NCBI RefSeq assembly: GCF_024171785.1
Contig: NZ_JAMTCK010000017.1
Coordinates: forward strand, 1-64,000
Source of the DNA: Goodfellowiella coeruleoviolacea
GTDB taxonomy: Bacteria > Actinomycetota > Actinomycetes > Mycobacteriales > Pseudonocardiaceae
Length of the DNA stretch: 64,000 bases
Reading direction: 5' to 3'
Shown here: in pieces, positions 28,439 through 36,656 of the stretch
Position numbering within the stretch: position 1 is the stretch's first letter
Layout of the letters: each line of letters opens with the position of its first letter
Translations under genes and position numbers: made by a program
Notes under the pieces: generated by a model
Database searches by the model: none
What the model was told of the DNA's origin: nothing
Seen by the model: only the letters and a program-made list of their open reading frames with translations

Positions 28439-28493
28439 GAGGACCTCCTGGGCTTGGGCGCACGTCACAATCACGCCGAACCCGGAGGTCCTC
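28439..28493. repeat. 10-bp perfect inverted repeat with 35-nt centre
   Basis: GAGGACCTCC (28439-28448) and GGAGGTCCTC (28484-28493) are exact inverted copies. They lie in the 465-bp stretch between the Cys-rich protein gene and the next leftward gene, where no convincing gene is seen. It might be a terminator for the gene at 28622 or a remnant of a mobile element. Confidence 0.4.
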
Positions 28494-28621
28494 TCTCATT
28501 CCTTGTTCCGAGGTCGTCCGACTACGTGTCGACCTGTTCGAAGGCAGCCGGCCGCCCCCGCACCGCCCTGGCCAACTGCCACCCGTGATTCCAGTGCACC
28601 AGCACCAGAGGAAACAAGTCC

Positions 28622-29170
28622 TCACATGAAGCAGAGGAGGGTTTGATTGAAGTCGACACATCGATAGGCGAACCACCAGTAACAGGCGTTCCCCGACACC
28701 TGAAGACAGCGTTTTTGTCCATAAAGACCGATGGTGACGTCCGCCTTCGCGATCCCAACATTCGGCTGCAGTCGAACGTAGTAGTTTTCCGGCGACAACG
28801 AGTACGTGGTCTCCCACACGACGCGGCCAGTAACCTTCAGAGCGAGTGTCAGACTGATCGTCCAAGTTCCGTCACTCTGCGGACTGTAGGTCCCCTTCAC
28901 CCCCACCGTGACCGAATCGACCACGGTCAGGTCCCAAGGTCCCACAATCTGGTCGATAACGCCGGACTCCGACGTGTCCGAGCCCTCGACCACCGTCACC
29001 CACTTCGGGTCCTTGTGAAAATTTTCGATGGAATCGGAGTACAGCTTCTTGAATGCTCCGGCATCGATTTTGTCCTGGTCATCCGACTTGTACTTGTTGG
29101 CCAGATCCGCGAGTCGAGTCCAAACCCGAGCTGGGACCCCCTCAAGGGCATCATCCGGCTTCGTGGCCAT
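28622..29170 (-). CDS. hypothetical protein in the protease island
   Basis: 182 residues from the ATG at 29170, which follows GGAGGTACGGAAT. I do not recognise the family. The N-terminal third is helical and charged (RLADLANKYKSDDQDKIDAG). The rest is beta-rich: DLTVVDSVTVGVKGTYSPQS, DGTWTISLTLALKVTG, then VWETTYSLSPENYYVRLQ. Three or four cysteines lie close to the C-terminus (KRCLQVSGNACYWWF and RCVDF). There is no signal peptide. It is divergent from the serine protease at 29511 and could be a partner or substrate of it. Confidence 0.5.
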   Translation of the reverse strand: MATKPDDALEGVPARVWTRLADLANKYKSDDQDKIDAGAFKKLYSDSIENFHKDPKWVTVVEGSDTSESGVIDQIVGPWDLTVVDSVTVGVKGTYSPQSDGTWTISLTLALKVTGRVVWETTYSLSPENYYVRLQPNVGIAKADVTIGLYGQKRCLQVSGNACYWWFAYRCVDFNQTLLCFM

Positions 29171-29510
29171 ATTCCGTACCTCCGATGCACGTTGGACCTG
29201 CATAGTTTTTCCAAGAGTGCGATGATTTTCTTGGAAACGCATAAGGTGAAGTCGGAGCACAGTTGCAGATGACTGCTCACTCCGGGTCTTATTGAGCATC
29301 GCGGGACGATTGCCCGCAGCCTGGACCAGCAGGACACCACGGAAATAACCCATTCGGGTTACCTGGGAGGACAAATATTGACCACAGGACAGGCGGGATT
29401 GTGCCCGATGGTGTTGTGATTGAACAGCGGACTGCCCGGCCCAGCGGAGGCTGAGCGGTACGGGGTCATCCATCCCTCAGCAAATAGTTGAGACAAAAAG
29501 GAACACCAGC

Positions 29511-30623
29511 ATGTTTGACAAGGACAACGATCCACACTACGCCGAGATGTCTTCCAACAATCCGCCCGGAACGCCAGATCCCGTAGCAGCGGCCCATTAC
29601 GTCCTGAGTGGAATCATCCGGGAGGCGGTGGCATCCCGGAACGCCGGGGAAAGCGTATCCAGCGTCAGCGGTCAACTACAAGCCGTTGGCATCGGCCTGG
29701 TCGACTACTCCCGCGGGCCAAATCCGGACAATCTCCTCGTGGACGTGAAGACTCGCGAATCAATCAGTGAGGAAGCGATCCGTTCATTGCTGTCCGAGCA
29801 GCTCGGTGAGGCGACCGCGAACCGCGTACCGATGCGCGTCACTGTTTCCGGAGTGATCCACCCGGAAGCCAGATCGGCCGCGAGCCTGGTACAGGATCCC
29901 AACGCATATCTTCACCGAGAAAAGACGGACCCCCCTCTTGGCGGCATCTCAATCAGTCGCCTGGACGACACCTCGGGCACCTTGGGCTGCATGTCAACCC
30001 GCAATGATTCACCGGGGAAACTTTTTCTCCTCAGCTGTAACCATGTGATCGCGAAAGACAATCTGGCCAAGCGGGGCGATCCGATCATCCAACCCGGAAC
30101 GAGCGACCGCGGCGGACCAGCTGATGCTGTCGCCAAATTCCACTCCTGTCAGCCAATAGATTTCTTCGGAGAGGAAAACACCGTCGACTGCGCCATTGCC
30201 GAGATGACGGTCACCGCGGACAAGAGGTTTCTGTACACGGATTCAAATCAGTGCACTCGGGTTGGTTTCGGGCCGAAGGTCGTGACAGCGATCTCCGAAT
30301 GCCTGGGCGTCACCGTGGGAAAGTCCGGTCGCACCACCGGCGTGACCAAGGGGACGGTCACCACGACGAACGCCACCCTGAAGGCCGGTACGGCGGTGTT
30401 CGTCCAGCAAATCGGTATCCAAGGAGATGGCGGCGAGAACTTCACCGAACCCGGCGACTCCGGTTCCGTTGTATGGCTGTGGCCCCCCGGCAAAGCGGGC
30501 GTCGGACAGAGTTACGACCTCGTCGGGCTCCACTTCACCGCCGACGAAGAAAAGCCCAAGACTTCTTACAGCAATCTGATGTACCTCGTGCTTGATTCCC
30601 TCGAAATCAATGTTGCCACCTGA
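29511..30623 (+). CDS. trypsin-like serine protease (Nal1-like fold)
   Basis: 370 residues with the ATG at 29511. An N-terminal helical domain (about 1-110) lacks a signal peptide, so the protein is probably cytoplasmic. The chymotrypsin-fold triad is visible: His178 in LLSCNHVIA, Asp226 in NTVDCAIAEM and Ser317 in TEPGDSGSVVW. VGKSGRTTGVTKGTV is the strand motif common to bacterial Nal1-like proteases. Codon use is less GC-rich than in neighbours outside 27.7-30.6 kb, consistent with acquisition. Proteases of this type occur in conflict systems, but no known partner is identified here. Confidence 0.8.
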   Translation: MFDKDNDPHYAEMSSNNPPGTPDPVAAAHYVLSGIIREAVASRNAGESVSSVSGQLQAVGIGLVDYSRGPNPDNLLVDVKTRESISEEAIRSLLSEQLGEATANRVPMRVTVSGVIHPEARSAASLVQDPNAYLHREKTDPPLGGISISRLDDTSGTLGCMSTRNDSPGKLFLLSCNHVIAKDNLAKRGDPIIQPGTSDRGGPADAVAKFHSCQPIDFFGEENTVDCAIAEMTVTADKRFLYTDSNQCTRVGFGPKVVTAISECLGVTVGKSGRTTGVTKGTVTTTNATLKAGTAVFVQQIGIQGDGGENFTEPGDSGSVVWLWPPGKAGVGQSYDLVGLHFTADEEKPKTSYSNLMYLVLDSLEINVAT

Positions 30624-30728
30624 CAGCGGCCCAGCAGGCCACCAGGTGCACTCAGCCACGGCTCACCCGCAGGCTCGCGGCCGGTGTTCCGAAGCCCTCC
30701 CGGCCGGGGCCGGACCGGCCGTGGCCGG

Positions 30729-31307
30729 TCACAGCTTGGCCAGCATGGTGTCCACCACGTTCATCAGGGCCGCGCGGTCGGGCTGCACACGGGCGAGCAC
30801 GCGCAGGCCGTAGTAGCTGCTCAGCACGTGGTGGGTGAGGGCGACGGCGTCCTGGTCGCGGGTGATCTCCCCGCTGCGCTGGCCCTCGGCCAGGGCGGCG
30901 CGCAGGGCCCGTTCCACAGTGGTGAAGTGGCGCCGCACCTCCTGGGCCACCTCGGGGTCGGTGTTGGCCATCTCGATCGAGGCGTTGATGATGAGGCAGC
31001 CCGAGGAGGGCGGGTTCGCGAGGTCGATGTCGATCGCCTGCACCATCAGGTTCCGCACCCGGTCCTTGACCGGGCCCGGCTGCTCCAGCAACTCAGTCTG
31101 CACGGCGGTGTTGGTCTCGTAGTAGCGGCGCAGCGCGCGCAGGTACAGCTGGCGCTTGTCACCGAAGGCGTTGGACAGGCTCGACAAGCCCATGCCGGTC
31201 GTCTCAGCCAGGTCACGGGTGGAGGTCGCCTCGTAGCCCCGCTGCCAGAACATGTTCATGACCGCGGTGAGGACGCGCGTCTCGTCGAACTTCCTGGGCC
31301 TCCCCAT
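30729..31307 (-). CDS. TetR family transcriptional regulator
   Basis: 192 residues. MGRPRKFDETRVLTAVMNMF and ATSTRDLAETTGMGLSSLSN form the HTH, in the AcrR/YezE style. The ligand domain has SSGCLIINASIEMANTDPEV, a TetR_C family signature. It starts 23 bp after the MFS stop on the same strand, so transporter and regulator are probably one transcript. The dyad at 32606-32627 upstream of the transporter is a candidate site. Confidence 0.9.
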   Translation of the reverse strand: MGRPRKFDETRVLTAVMNMFWQRGYEATSTRDLAETTGMGLSSLSNAFGDKRQLYLRALRRYYETNTAVQTELLEQPGPVKDRVRNLMVQAIDIDLANPPSSGCLIINASIEMANTDPEVAQEVRRHFTTVERALRAALAEGQRSGEITRDQDAVALTHHVLSSYYGLRVLARVQPDRAALMNVVDTMLAKL

Positions 31308-31330
31308 GACGCCAACCTAATCGTTTTGAA

Positions 31331-32530
31331 TCAGTTGGGCAAAAACCCGCTCGCGGGCTCGACCTCCGGGGCGGCCCGACGGTCGCGCTGCACGTGGCGC
31401 CGGTCGGTGACCCGCGCGACGAGCAGGGTGGCCAGCGCGCCGAGCGCGAGCAGGGCGCCCACCCACATCGGGGCGCGGTAGCCGGCGGCGTCCACGCCGA
31501 TGCCGGCGAGCCAGGTGCCGATGGTGATGCCGGCGCAGATCGTCGCGGTGTTCATGGTGTTGATCAGCGCACCGCTGTTGGACAGGCTCATCACCCGCGA
31601 GGCCATCGCCGGGTTGAGCGGGAGCCCGGTGAAGCCCAGCAGGAACAGGGCGATGAGAGAGAGCACCTGGTTGGTCGCGACCAGCGCGTACAGCCCCAGC
31701 AACACGGCGATGGCCACACCGCCCAGCCACAGGGTGCGCAGGGTGTGCGCGTCGGCCAGCCGCCCGAGCACGACGTTGCCGATGACGGTGCCCACCCCGT
31801 AGAGCACGAACAGCAGCGGGACAACGCTCTCGGCGAAGCCGCCCAGCCTGGTCAGCACCGGGGACAGGTAGGCGAAGGTGGCGAACACGCCGCCGATCAG
31901 CAGGGCGTTGGTGGCGAACGCGCCCCAGAGCCGACCGCTGCGGAAGACCGACAGCTCCGAGCGGACGTCCAGCCCTTCGGGAGCCGGGGCGCGCCCGACG
32001 GTGAACAGCACCAGCACCAGGCACAGCGCGACCAGGATGTCCACCGCCCAGAAGGCGGCCCGCCACCCCATGAGCTGGTCGATGAAGGTGGCCAGGGGCA
32101 GGCCGAAGACGTTGGCCACCATGAAGCCGCCGAAGACGATGGCCAGCGCGCGGCCGATCTTGTCCGGTGGGACGAGGTTGGCGCAGACCGACGCGGCGAG
32201 CCCGAAGAAGGCCGCGGTGGCCAGGGCCGTGATGATCCGGGCGAGCACCATGATCCCGTAGTCGGTGGTGAGCGCGCCGATGGTCTGTCCCACCAGGAAC
32301 AGCACCATCATCGCGACCATCGCCAGCTTGCGGGGCACCCGCCTGAGCGCGAGCGTCAGCACCGGGCCACCGAAGACCATGCCGAGCGCGAAGACGGTGA
32401 CCAGGTTGCCCGCGGCGGTGATCGAGACGCCGAGTCCGTCCGAAAGGGACGGAAGCAGGCCGGCGACCATGACCTCCGTCGTGTTCAGACAGAAGACCGC
32501 CAGACCGAGGATGAAGACCGCGAGAGGCAT
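31331..32530 (-). CDS. MFS transporter (AraJ/YdhP-like)
   Basis: 399 residues from the ATG at 32530. MPLAVFILGLAVFCLNTTEV and MVAGLLPSLSDGLGVS are the start typical of the sugar-efflux/chloramphenicol-resistance branch of DHA1 exporters. Twelve membrane helices can be counted, with a second-half motif VIGNVVLGRLADAHTLRTLW. It is followed by its TetR regulator. Export of a drug or sugar is likely; the substrate is unknown. Confidence 0.88.
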   Translation of the reverse strand: MPLAVFILGLAVFCLNTTEVMVAGLLPSLSDGLGVSITAAGNLVTVFALGMVFGGPVLTLALRRVPRKLAMVAMMVLFLVGQTIGALTTDYGIMVLARIITALATAAFFGLAASVCANLVPPDKIGRALAIVFGGFMVANVFGLPLATFIDQLMGWRAAFWAVDILVALCLVLVLFTVGRAPAPEGLDVRSELSVFRSGRLWGAFATNALLIGGVFATFAYLSPVLTRLGGFAESVVPLLFVLYGVGTVIGNVVLGRLADAHTLRTLWLGGVAIAVLLGLYALVATNQVLSLIALFLLGFTGLPLNPAMASRVMSLSNSGALINTMNTATICAGITIGTWLAGIGVDAAGYRAPMWVGALLALGALATLLVARVTDRRHVQRDRRAAPEVEPASGFLPN

Positions 32531-32605
32531 CAGCGGACCGCCTTCCGGTCGCACGTTGTTGACAGCACGGCAGAACCCTCCGAGTCGGCCAGCTGAGCCA
32601 GCCAG

Positions 32606-32627
32606 TTTTGGTTCACGTGATCTAAAA
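32606..32627. promoter_or_regulatory. dyad centred on CACGTG upstream of the MFS/TetR operon
   Basis: TTTTGGTTCAC and GTGATCTAAAA form an imperfect 22-bp dyad with matching ends and centre. It lies 76-97 bp upstream of the leftward MFS start. Binding by the TetR protein of the operon is inferred. Confidence 0.4.
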
Positions 32628-32653
32628 ACCGTGCGCCAGTGTGTCAGGTCGGT

Positions 32654-32717
32654 GGCGCCGTGTCGAGCCGGCGCCATGTCGGGTCGGCGCCGTGTCGAGC
32701 CGGCGCCATGTCGAGTC
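32654..32717. repeat. four-copy 16-bp tandem repeat
   Basis: Four consecutive units follow GGCGCCrTGTCGrGyC, each with the GGCGCC palindrome, and alternate between two versions. A partial unit precedes them. They fill the gap between the MFS start region and the convergent end of the MerR gene at 32725. No coding role is seen. Confidence 0.8.
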
Positions 32718-32724
32718 GGGTTGG

Positions 32725-33093
32725 TCAGCGGCGCAGGCGGGGCCGGGCCTGGGCCAGGTAGGCGTCGATGGCCTCGCGGTCCGCGGTGAGCGCGTCGATG
32801 CGCCGCTGGATCTGCTCGCGTTCCCGCTCCAGCTTGTCCAGCGTCTCCGGCGCGACCACGCGCATGTGGATGCTGCCCGGGCTGTTCAGGCAGGGCAGGA
32901 TCGCGCGGATGATCCGGGTGGGGATACCCGAGGCGAGCAGGCCGCGGATCTTCTCCACCCGGTCGACGCTGCCCTCCGGGTAGACGCGGTAGCCGTGCGC
33001 GTCCCGATCCGGGCGCAGCAGTTCCTGTTCCTCGTAGTAGCGCAGCAGCCGGACGGACACACCGGTGCGCCGGGCCAGCTCGCCGATCCGCAT
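32725..33093 (-). CDS. MerR family transcriptional regulator
   Basis: 122 residues from the ATG at 33093 behind GAGGTGGCCCAC. The winged helix reads MRIGELARRTGVSVRLLRYY, EEQELLRPDRDAHGYRVYPE. A C-terminal coiled coil (TLDKLEREREQIQRRIDALT) gives the dimer. It is divergent from the MFS exporter at 33159. The pair resembles MerR-controlled drug efflux units. Confidence 0.9.
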   Translation of the reverse strand: MRIGELARRTGVSVRLLRYYEEQELLRPDRDAHGYRVYPEGSVDRVEKIRGLLASGIPTRIIRAILPCLNSPGSIHMRVVAPETLDKLEREREQIQRRIDALTADREAIDAYLAQARPRLRR

Positions 33094-33125
33094 GTGGGCC
33101 ACCTCACCACCGTCCGCGCTTCCCC

Positions 33126-33141
33126 CTCACACTAATGTGAG
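33126..33141. promoter_or_regulatory. short dyad between the MerR and MFS genes
   Basis: CTCACA and TGTGAG are inverted around CTAA, 18 bp before the MFS ATG. The position fits a MerR-bound promoter for the rightward exporter. Confidence 0.4.
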
Positions 33142-33158
33142 ACTCCCACGATAACCGC

Positions 33159-34376
33159 ATGTCCACGCAGGCTCAGCCAACCCACGACACCGCGACGCCA
33201 CGCCCCCGACTGCCCCTGGGCGCCCTGCTGGCCTTCGCCACGGTCGCCTTCACCGGCTGCGTGACCGAGACGCTGCCGGCCGGGCTGCTGGTCTGGATGA
33301 GCGCCGACCTGGACGTGTCCCCGGCGCAGGCCGGGCAGCTGGTCACGGTGTACGCGATCAGCACCGCGCTCACCTCGGTGCCGCTGACCGCGCTCACCCG
33401 GCGCCTGCCCCGGCGCGCCCTGCTGGTGTCGCTGATCGTGGGATTCGCCGTGGTCAGCGCGGTGACGGCGGTCTCGTCGAACTACCCGCTGACCCTGGTC
33501 GCCCGGATCGTGGCCGGCGCGGTGTCCGGGGTGATGTGGGCGATGATCCCCGGCTACGCCATGCGGCTCGTGCCGGCGGCCAGCGCGGGCCGCGCCCTGG
33601 CCGTGGCCATGGTCGGCACCCCGGTCGGGTTCGCCGTGGGTGTGCCGGCCGGCACGTTCCTCGGTGACCTGGTGGGCTGGCGCGCCGCCTTCGGTGTGCT
33701 GGTCGCGATCACCGTGGCCCTGGTCGGCTGGGTGCTGTGGCGGGTGCCCGCGCTACCCGGTGAGCAGCCCGCCCAGCGCACGGCCGGCGGCCGACTCCTC
33801 GCGATCCCGGGCTTCGCCGCCGTGCTGGCCACCACGTTCGGCTACGTGCTCGGCCACAACATCCTGTACACCTACCTCGGCCCGGTGCTCGCCGCGCACG
33901 GCCGGCTGGGCCTGCTGGGCACCGCGCTGCTGGTGTTCGGCGTGACCTCGGTGCTGGGCATCTGGCTGGTGGGCGCGGTGATCGACACCCGGTTGCGGCC
34001 GCTGGTGCTCGGCTGCACCGCGGGCTTCGCCCTGGCCGGCACGCTGATCGCGCTCGCCGGCGGCAACCCGGTGCTGCTGTGCGCGGCCACCGCCCTGTGG
34101 GGCCTGGCCTTCGGCGGCGCGCCCACCCTGTTCCCGGCCGCCGCGGCCCGCGTCGCCGGCCGCACCACCGATCTGGCCCAGTCGCTGACGATCACGGTGT
34201 GGAACATCGCCATCGCGGCCGGCGCGGCCATCGGCGGAACCATCCTCAGTGGACAGTGGTGGCCCAGCGGCGCGACCGCGCTGCCCTGGGTCGCGGTGGC
34301 ACTGGCGGCACTGGCCTTCGCCCTGGCCACCCTCGCCCGCCGCGCGTTCGCCCCTGCCGCAACCGGTGACCGGTGA
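33159..34376 (+). CDS. MFS transporter
   Basis: 405 residues from the ATG at 33159. The first helix LGALLAFATVAFTGCVTETL and the motif LTRRLPRRALLVSLIVGFAV belong to the DHA1 drug-efflux branch, as with the transporter at 31331. Twelve helices are evident. Its last about 39 codons lie in a 256-bp segment that occurs again at 35276-35531, but this copy is intact. The MerR gene is divergent and is the likely activator. Confidence 0.88.
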   Translation: MSTQAQPTHDTATPRPRLPLGALLAFATVAFTGCVTETLPAGLLVWMSADLDVSPAQAGQLVTVYAISTALTSVPLTALTRRLPRRALLVSLIVGFAVVSAVTAVSSNYPLTLVARIVAGAVSGVMWAMIPGYAMRLVPAASAGRALAVAMVGTPVGFAVGVPAGTFLGDLVGWRAAFGVLVAITVALVGWVLWRVPALPGEQPAQRTAGGRLLAIPGFAAVLATTFGYVLGHNILYTYLGPVLAAHGRLGLLGTALLVFGVTSVLGIWLVGAVIDTRLRPLVLGCTAGFALAGTLIALAGGNPVLLCAATALWGLAFGGAPTLFPAAAARVAGRTTDLAQSLTITVWNIAIAAGAAIGGTILSGQWWPSGATALPWVAVALAALAFALATLARRAFAPAATGDR

Positions 34377-34514
34377 CCAGCGCGGTTGCGGGTCCGTCCC
34401 GCGGATCAGTCGAGCGGGTCGGCCAAGCGCACCAGGGCCTTGCCGACCTTCGCCCCGGAGAACAGCGTGCCGTAGGCGATCAGCGCGTGCTCCAGACCGT
34501 CGGTGACCTCGAAC
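34259..34514. repeat. 256-bp direct repeat, copy 1
   Basis: The sequence from the last part of the MFS gene into the tail of an oxidoreductase gene is repeated at 35276-35531, offset by 1017 bp, with one difference seen (GCGCGTG here, GCGTGTG there). Here the MFS end is functional and the oxidoreductase end is the duplicate. Confidence 0.9.
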
Positions 34515-34529
34515 ACTAGACTCGGGCGT

Positions 34530-34973
34530 GTGCGCAGGTTGATCTTCGTGGTGGTGTTGCTCGGGCTGGTGTCGGCGGGCTGCTCCCAGTCAGTGCCGAC
34601 GGTGGCCCCAGCGGGGTACTCGCTGCCCAAGGGGGCCGAACACGTGGTCGAACCGTGGGACGACCCCAACGACGACACAGTCGTGCTGCCGGTGGGCGGT
34701 CTGGTGAAGCTGGTCGACAACACTGACCAGCGTGCCCTGGACGCAGAGATCTGGTCGGTGCTCCGGCTGGCCGAGGTGAACGGCAAGACCTCGATCTACC
34801 AGGCGGTCGCGCCGGGCAAAGTGCCCTTGGTGATCGCCCCGCACGGCTACCCGTGCCCGCCGCGCGCGGCGCGCTGCAACACGGACACCGAGGGGCCGTT
34901 GAAGCTCCTGGTGGTCGTTACCCCGGCCAAGCGAAGCTCCGCTATGGCTCCGATTGCACCTTCGGGGAGCTAG
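34530..34973 (+). CDS. small lipoprotein
   Basis: 147 residues from the GTG at 34530. The signal RRLIFVVVLLGLVSAGCSQS ends in a lipobox (VSAGC), so it should be anchored on the outer face of the membrane. The mature part has no recognised domain; DPNDDTVVLPVGGLVKLVDN and LPKGAEHVVEPWDD are acidic stretches. The start is only 16 bp from the edge of the 256-bp repeat and has no clear ribosome site, so its original promoter may have been lost. The last 15 codons look low in constraint. Confidence 0.5.
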   Translation: MRRLIFVVVLLGLVSAGCSQSVPTVAPAGYSLPKGAEHVVEPWDDPNDDTVVLPVGGLVKLVDNTDQRALDAEIWSVLRLAEVNGKTSIYQAVAPGKVPLVIAPHGYPCPPRAARCNTDTEGPLKLLVVVTPAKRSSAMAPIAPSGS

Positions 34974-35275
34974 TGCCTCGTCATGCAAGGTTGATCAGGT
35001 AATCGGGTTTTCGGATGGGTGAGTTGATCGCGAAATGGGTTTTGGGTCTGGCTCGGGTGTTGCGCCAGCGGACCCGCACCCCTCTCTTCGTTCACAGTCT
35101 GGCTGCTGCCACTCCGAGCATGGTGATGGAATCGCGATCTCGCCCGTTGTTCTTCGTTCATGCCCGGATGACAACGCCAGCGACTACTTCCCCGATGACG
35201 GCAACCACCTCATCGCCCAACGGGACATGCACGGAACTGCTTTCCGCCTGGTTCATCGAGCAGCCGGGCTCCGAA
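34974..35275. other. 302-bp stretch without a clear gene
   Basis: It lies between the lipoprotein stop and copy 2 of the direct repeat. Base composition is more mixed than in the flanks. Read leftward, the stretch next to the lipoprotein gene has a short open frame ending RKPDYLINLA, possibly an insertion-element remnant, but I cannot place it. Near 35199-35230 it contains one CRISPR-repeat-like sequence. Confidence 0.4.
35199..35230 (+). repeat. solitary CRISPR-repeat-like sequence
   Basis: CGGCAACCACCTCATCGCCC matches the first half of the repeat in the arrays at 37460 and 42018 with one change. The second half (AACGGGACATGCAC) is poorly conserved. It could be a relic of a third array or chance. 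Confidence 0.3.
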
Positions 35276-35531
35276 GTGGCCCAGCGGCGCGACCGCGCTG
35301 CCCTGGGTCGCGGTGGCACTGGCGGCACTGGCCTTCGCCCTGGCCACCCTCGCCCGCCGCGCGTTCGCCCCTGCCGCAACCGGTGACCGGTGACCAGCGC
35401 GGTTGCGGGTCCGTCCCGCGGATCAGTCGAGCGGGTCGGCCAAGCGCACCAGGGCCTTGCCGACCTTCGCCCCGGAGAACAGCGTGCCGTAGGCGATCAG
35501 CGTGTGCTCCAGACCGTCGGTGACCTCGAAC
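35276..35531. repeat. 256-bp direct repeat, copy 2
   Basis: Copy of 34259-34514. Here the oxidoreductase end (stop at 35423) is functional and the MFS end is the non-functional duplicate. The pair brackets a 761-bp insert with the lipoprotein gene. Confidence 0.9.
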
Positions 35532-36448
35532 CGCATCCGCAGCTTGCCCGCCTCGTACCAGGGCCGCAGCACCCGGTTCACCTCCGGGCCGCGGTGGTAG
35601 AAGTCCGGCGAGAAGAACCCGGTGAACCGCAACCGCTTCATCAGGATCTGATCGAACCGCTCCGGGCCGGGCACCCGGCCCTCCCGGCCGTAGTTGTGCA
35701 GCAGCCCGCACACCGCGACCCGACCGAACAGCGCCATGTTCCCCAGTGCCGCGTCCAGAATGGGCCCGCCCACGTTGTCGAAGTAGACGTCGATCCCCTG
35801 TGGACAGAGCGCGCGCAGCTGCTCGGCCACGTCACCGTCGCGGTGGTTGACGGCCGCGTCGAACCCGAGTTCCCCGGTCAGCCAGGCGGCCTTCTCGGCC
35901 GAGCCGGTGATCCCGATGACCCGGCAGCCGACCTGCGCGGCGATCTGCCCGGCCAGCGCACCGGTCACCCCGGACGCCGCCGACACCACGAACGTCTCCC
36001 CCGCCCTGGCCTCGCCGTACTCGACCACCCCGAGGTAGGCGGTCCACCCGTTCGCGCCGAACACGGCCAGGTGCTGGCGCGGATCGTCCAGCCGCCGACT
36101 GACCCGCTCCACGTACACCTCGTCCGGCCGGCTCACCGAGAAGTCCGCCCACTGGCCGTAGGCGCGCACCAGATCACCGGCGCGGTAGTCGGGATGCCGC
36201 GAGTCCACCACCGTGCCGAGCACCGTGCTGATCACCGGCGAGCCCAGCGGCGTGGGCGGCGAGTAGGAGTCCTCGCGGGCGCTCATCCACATCCGCGTGC
36301 CCGCGTCCAGCGACAGGTAGGCGTTGCGGATCAGCACGTCCCCGTCAACCAGGTCGGGCACGCCCTCGGCCACCAACTCGACAGCCGCCGCGTAGTCGTT
36401 CCCAACCGGCCGCCGCACCAGCTTCCACACGCGGTTCTGCTCGCCCAC
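35423..36448 (-). CDS. NADP-dependent alkenal/quinone oxidoreductase (CurA/PTGR-like)
   Basis: 341 residues from the GTG at 36448, behind AAGGGGACTGGG. It is a zinc-free MDR protein: NAYLSLDAGTRMWMS at the N-terminus and the nucleotide site VVSAASGVTGALAGQIAAQV. DVYFDNVGGPILDAAL and GRVAVCGLLHNYG are typical of the NADPH-dependent double-bond reductases. These reduce enones such as curcumin or prostaglandin analogues. Its C-terminal 36 codons lie in the duplicated 256-bp segment. No linked regulator is seen. Confidence 0.88.
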   Translation of the reverse strand: MGEQNRVWKLVRRPVGNDYAAAVELVAEGVPDLVDGDVLIRNAYLSLDAGTRMWMSAREDSYSPPTPLGSPVISTVLGTVVDSRHPDYRAGDLVRAYGQWADFSVSRPDEVYVERVSRRLDDPRQHLAVFGANGWTAYLGVVEYGEARAGETFVVSAASGVTGALAGQIAAQVGCRVIGITGSAEKAAWLTGELGFDAAVNHRDGDVAEQLRALCPQGIDVYFDNVGGPILDAALGNMALFGRVAVCGLLHNYGREGRVPGPERFDQILMKRLRFTGFFSPDFYHRGPEVNRVLRPWYEAGKLRMRFEVTDGLEHTLIAYGTLFSGAKVGKALVRLADPLD

Positions 36449-36656
36449 CCCAGTCCCCTTCTCCTGGCCCGCGCCGCTGATCACAACGGCACGCGGAGAC
36501 TAAACCGACCACAGTGGACGAAGGTGGCCCGTGCGGCCCACCTCACACCCTTCTTTTCCTTGCCCCACAACGGATATCGGTCTGATATCGACTGGGTGAA
36601 CCGATCAGCACGCCCAGGTTGCGCACCTGCCCACGACGGCGGCCTAGGGTGGTGTT

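Noticed and set aside
28314-28646. A 110-codon plus-strand gene in the low-GC island
   Set aside because: No ribosome site, no recognisable motif, and it overlaps the inverted repeat and the end of the better supported gene at 28622.
34974-35161. An insertion sequence end near the lipoprotein gene
   Set aside because: The leftward open piece ending RKPDYLINLA hints at a transposase tail, but there are no terminal inverted repeats or catalytic motif, so it is only mentioned as a possibility.
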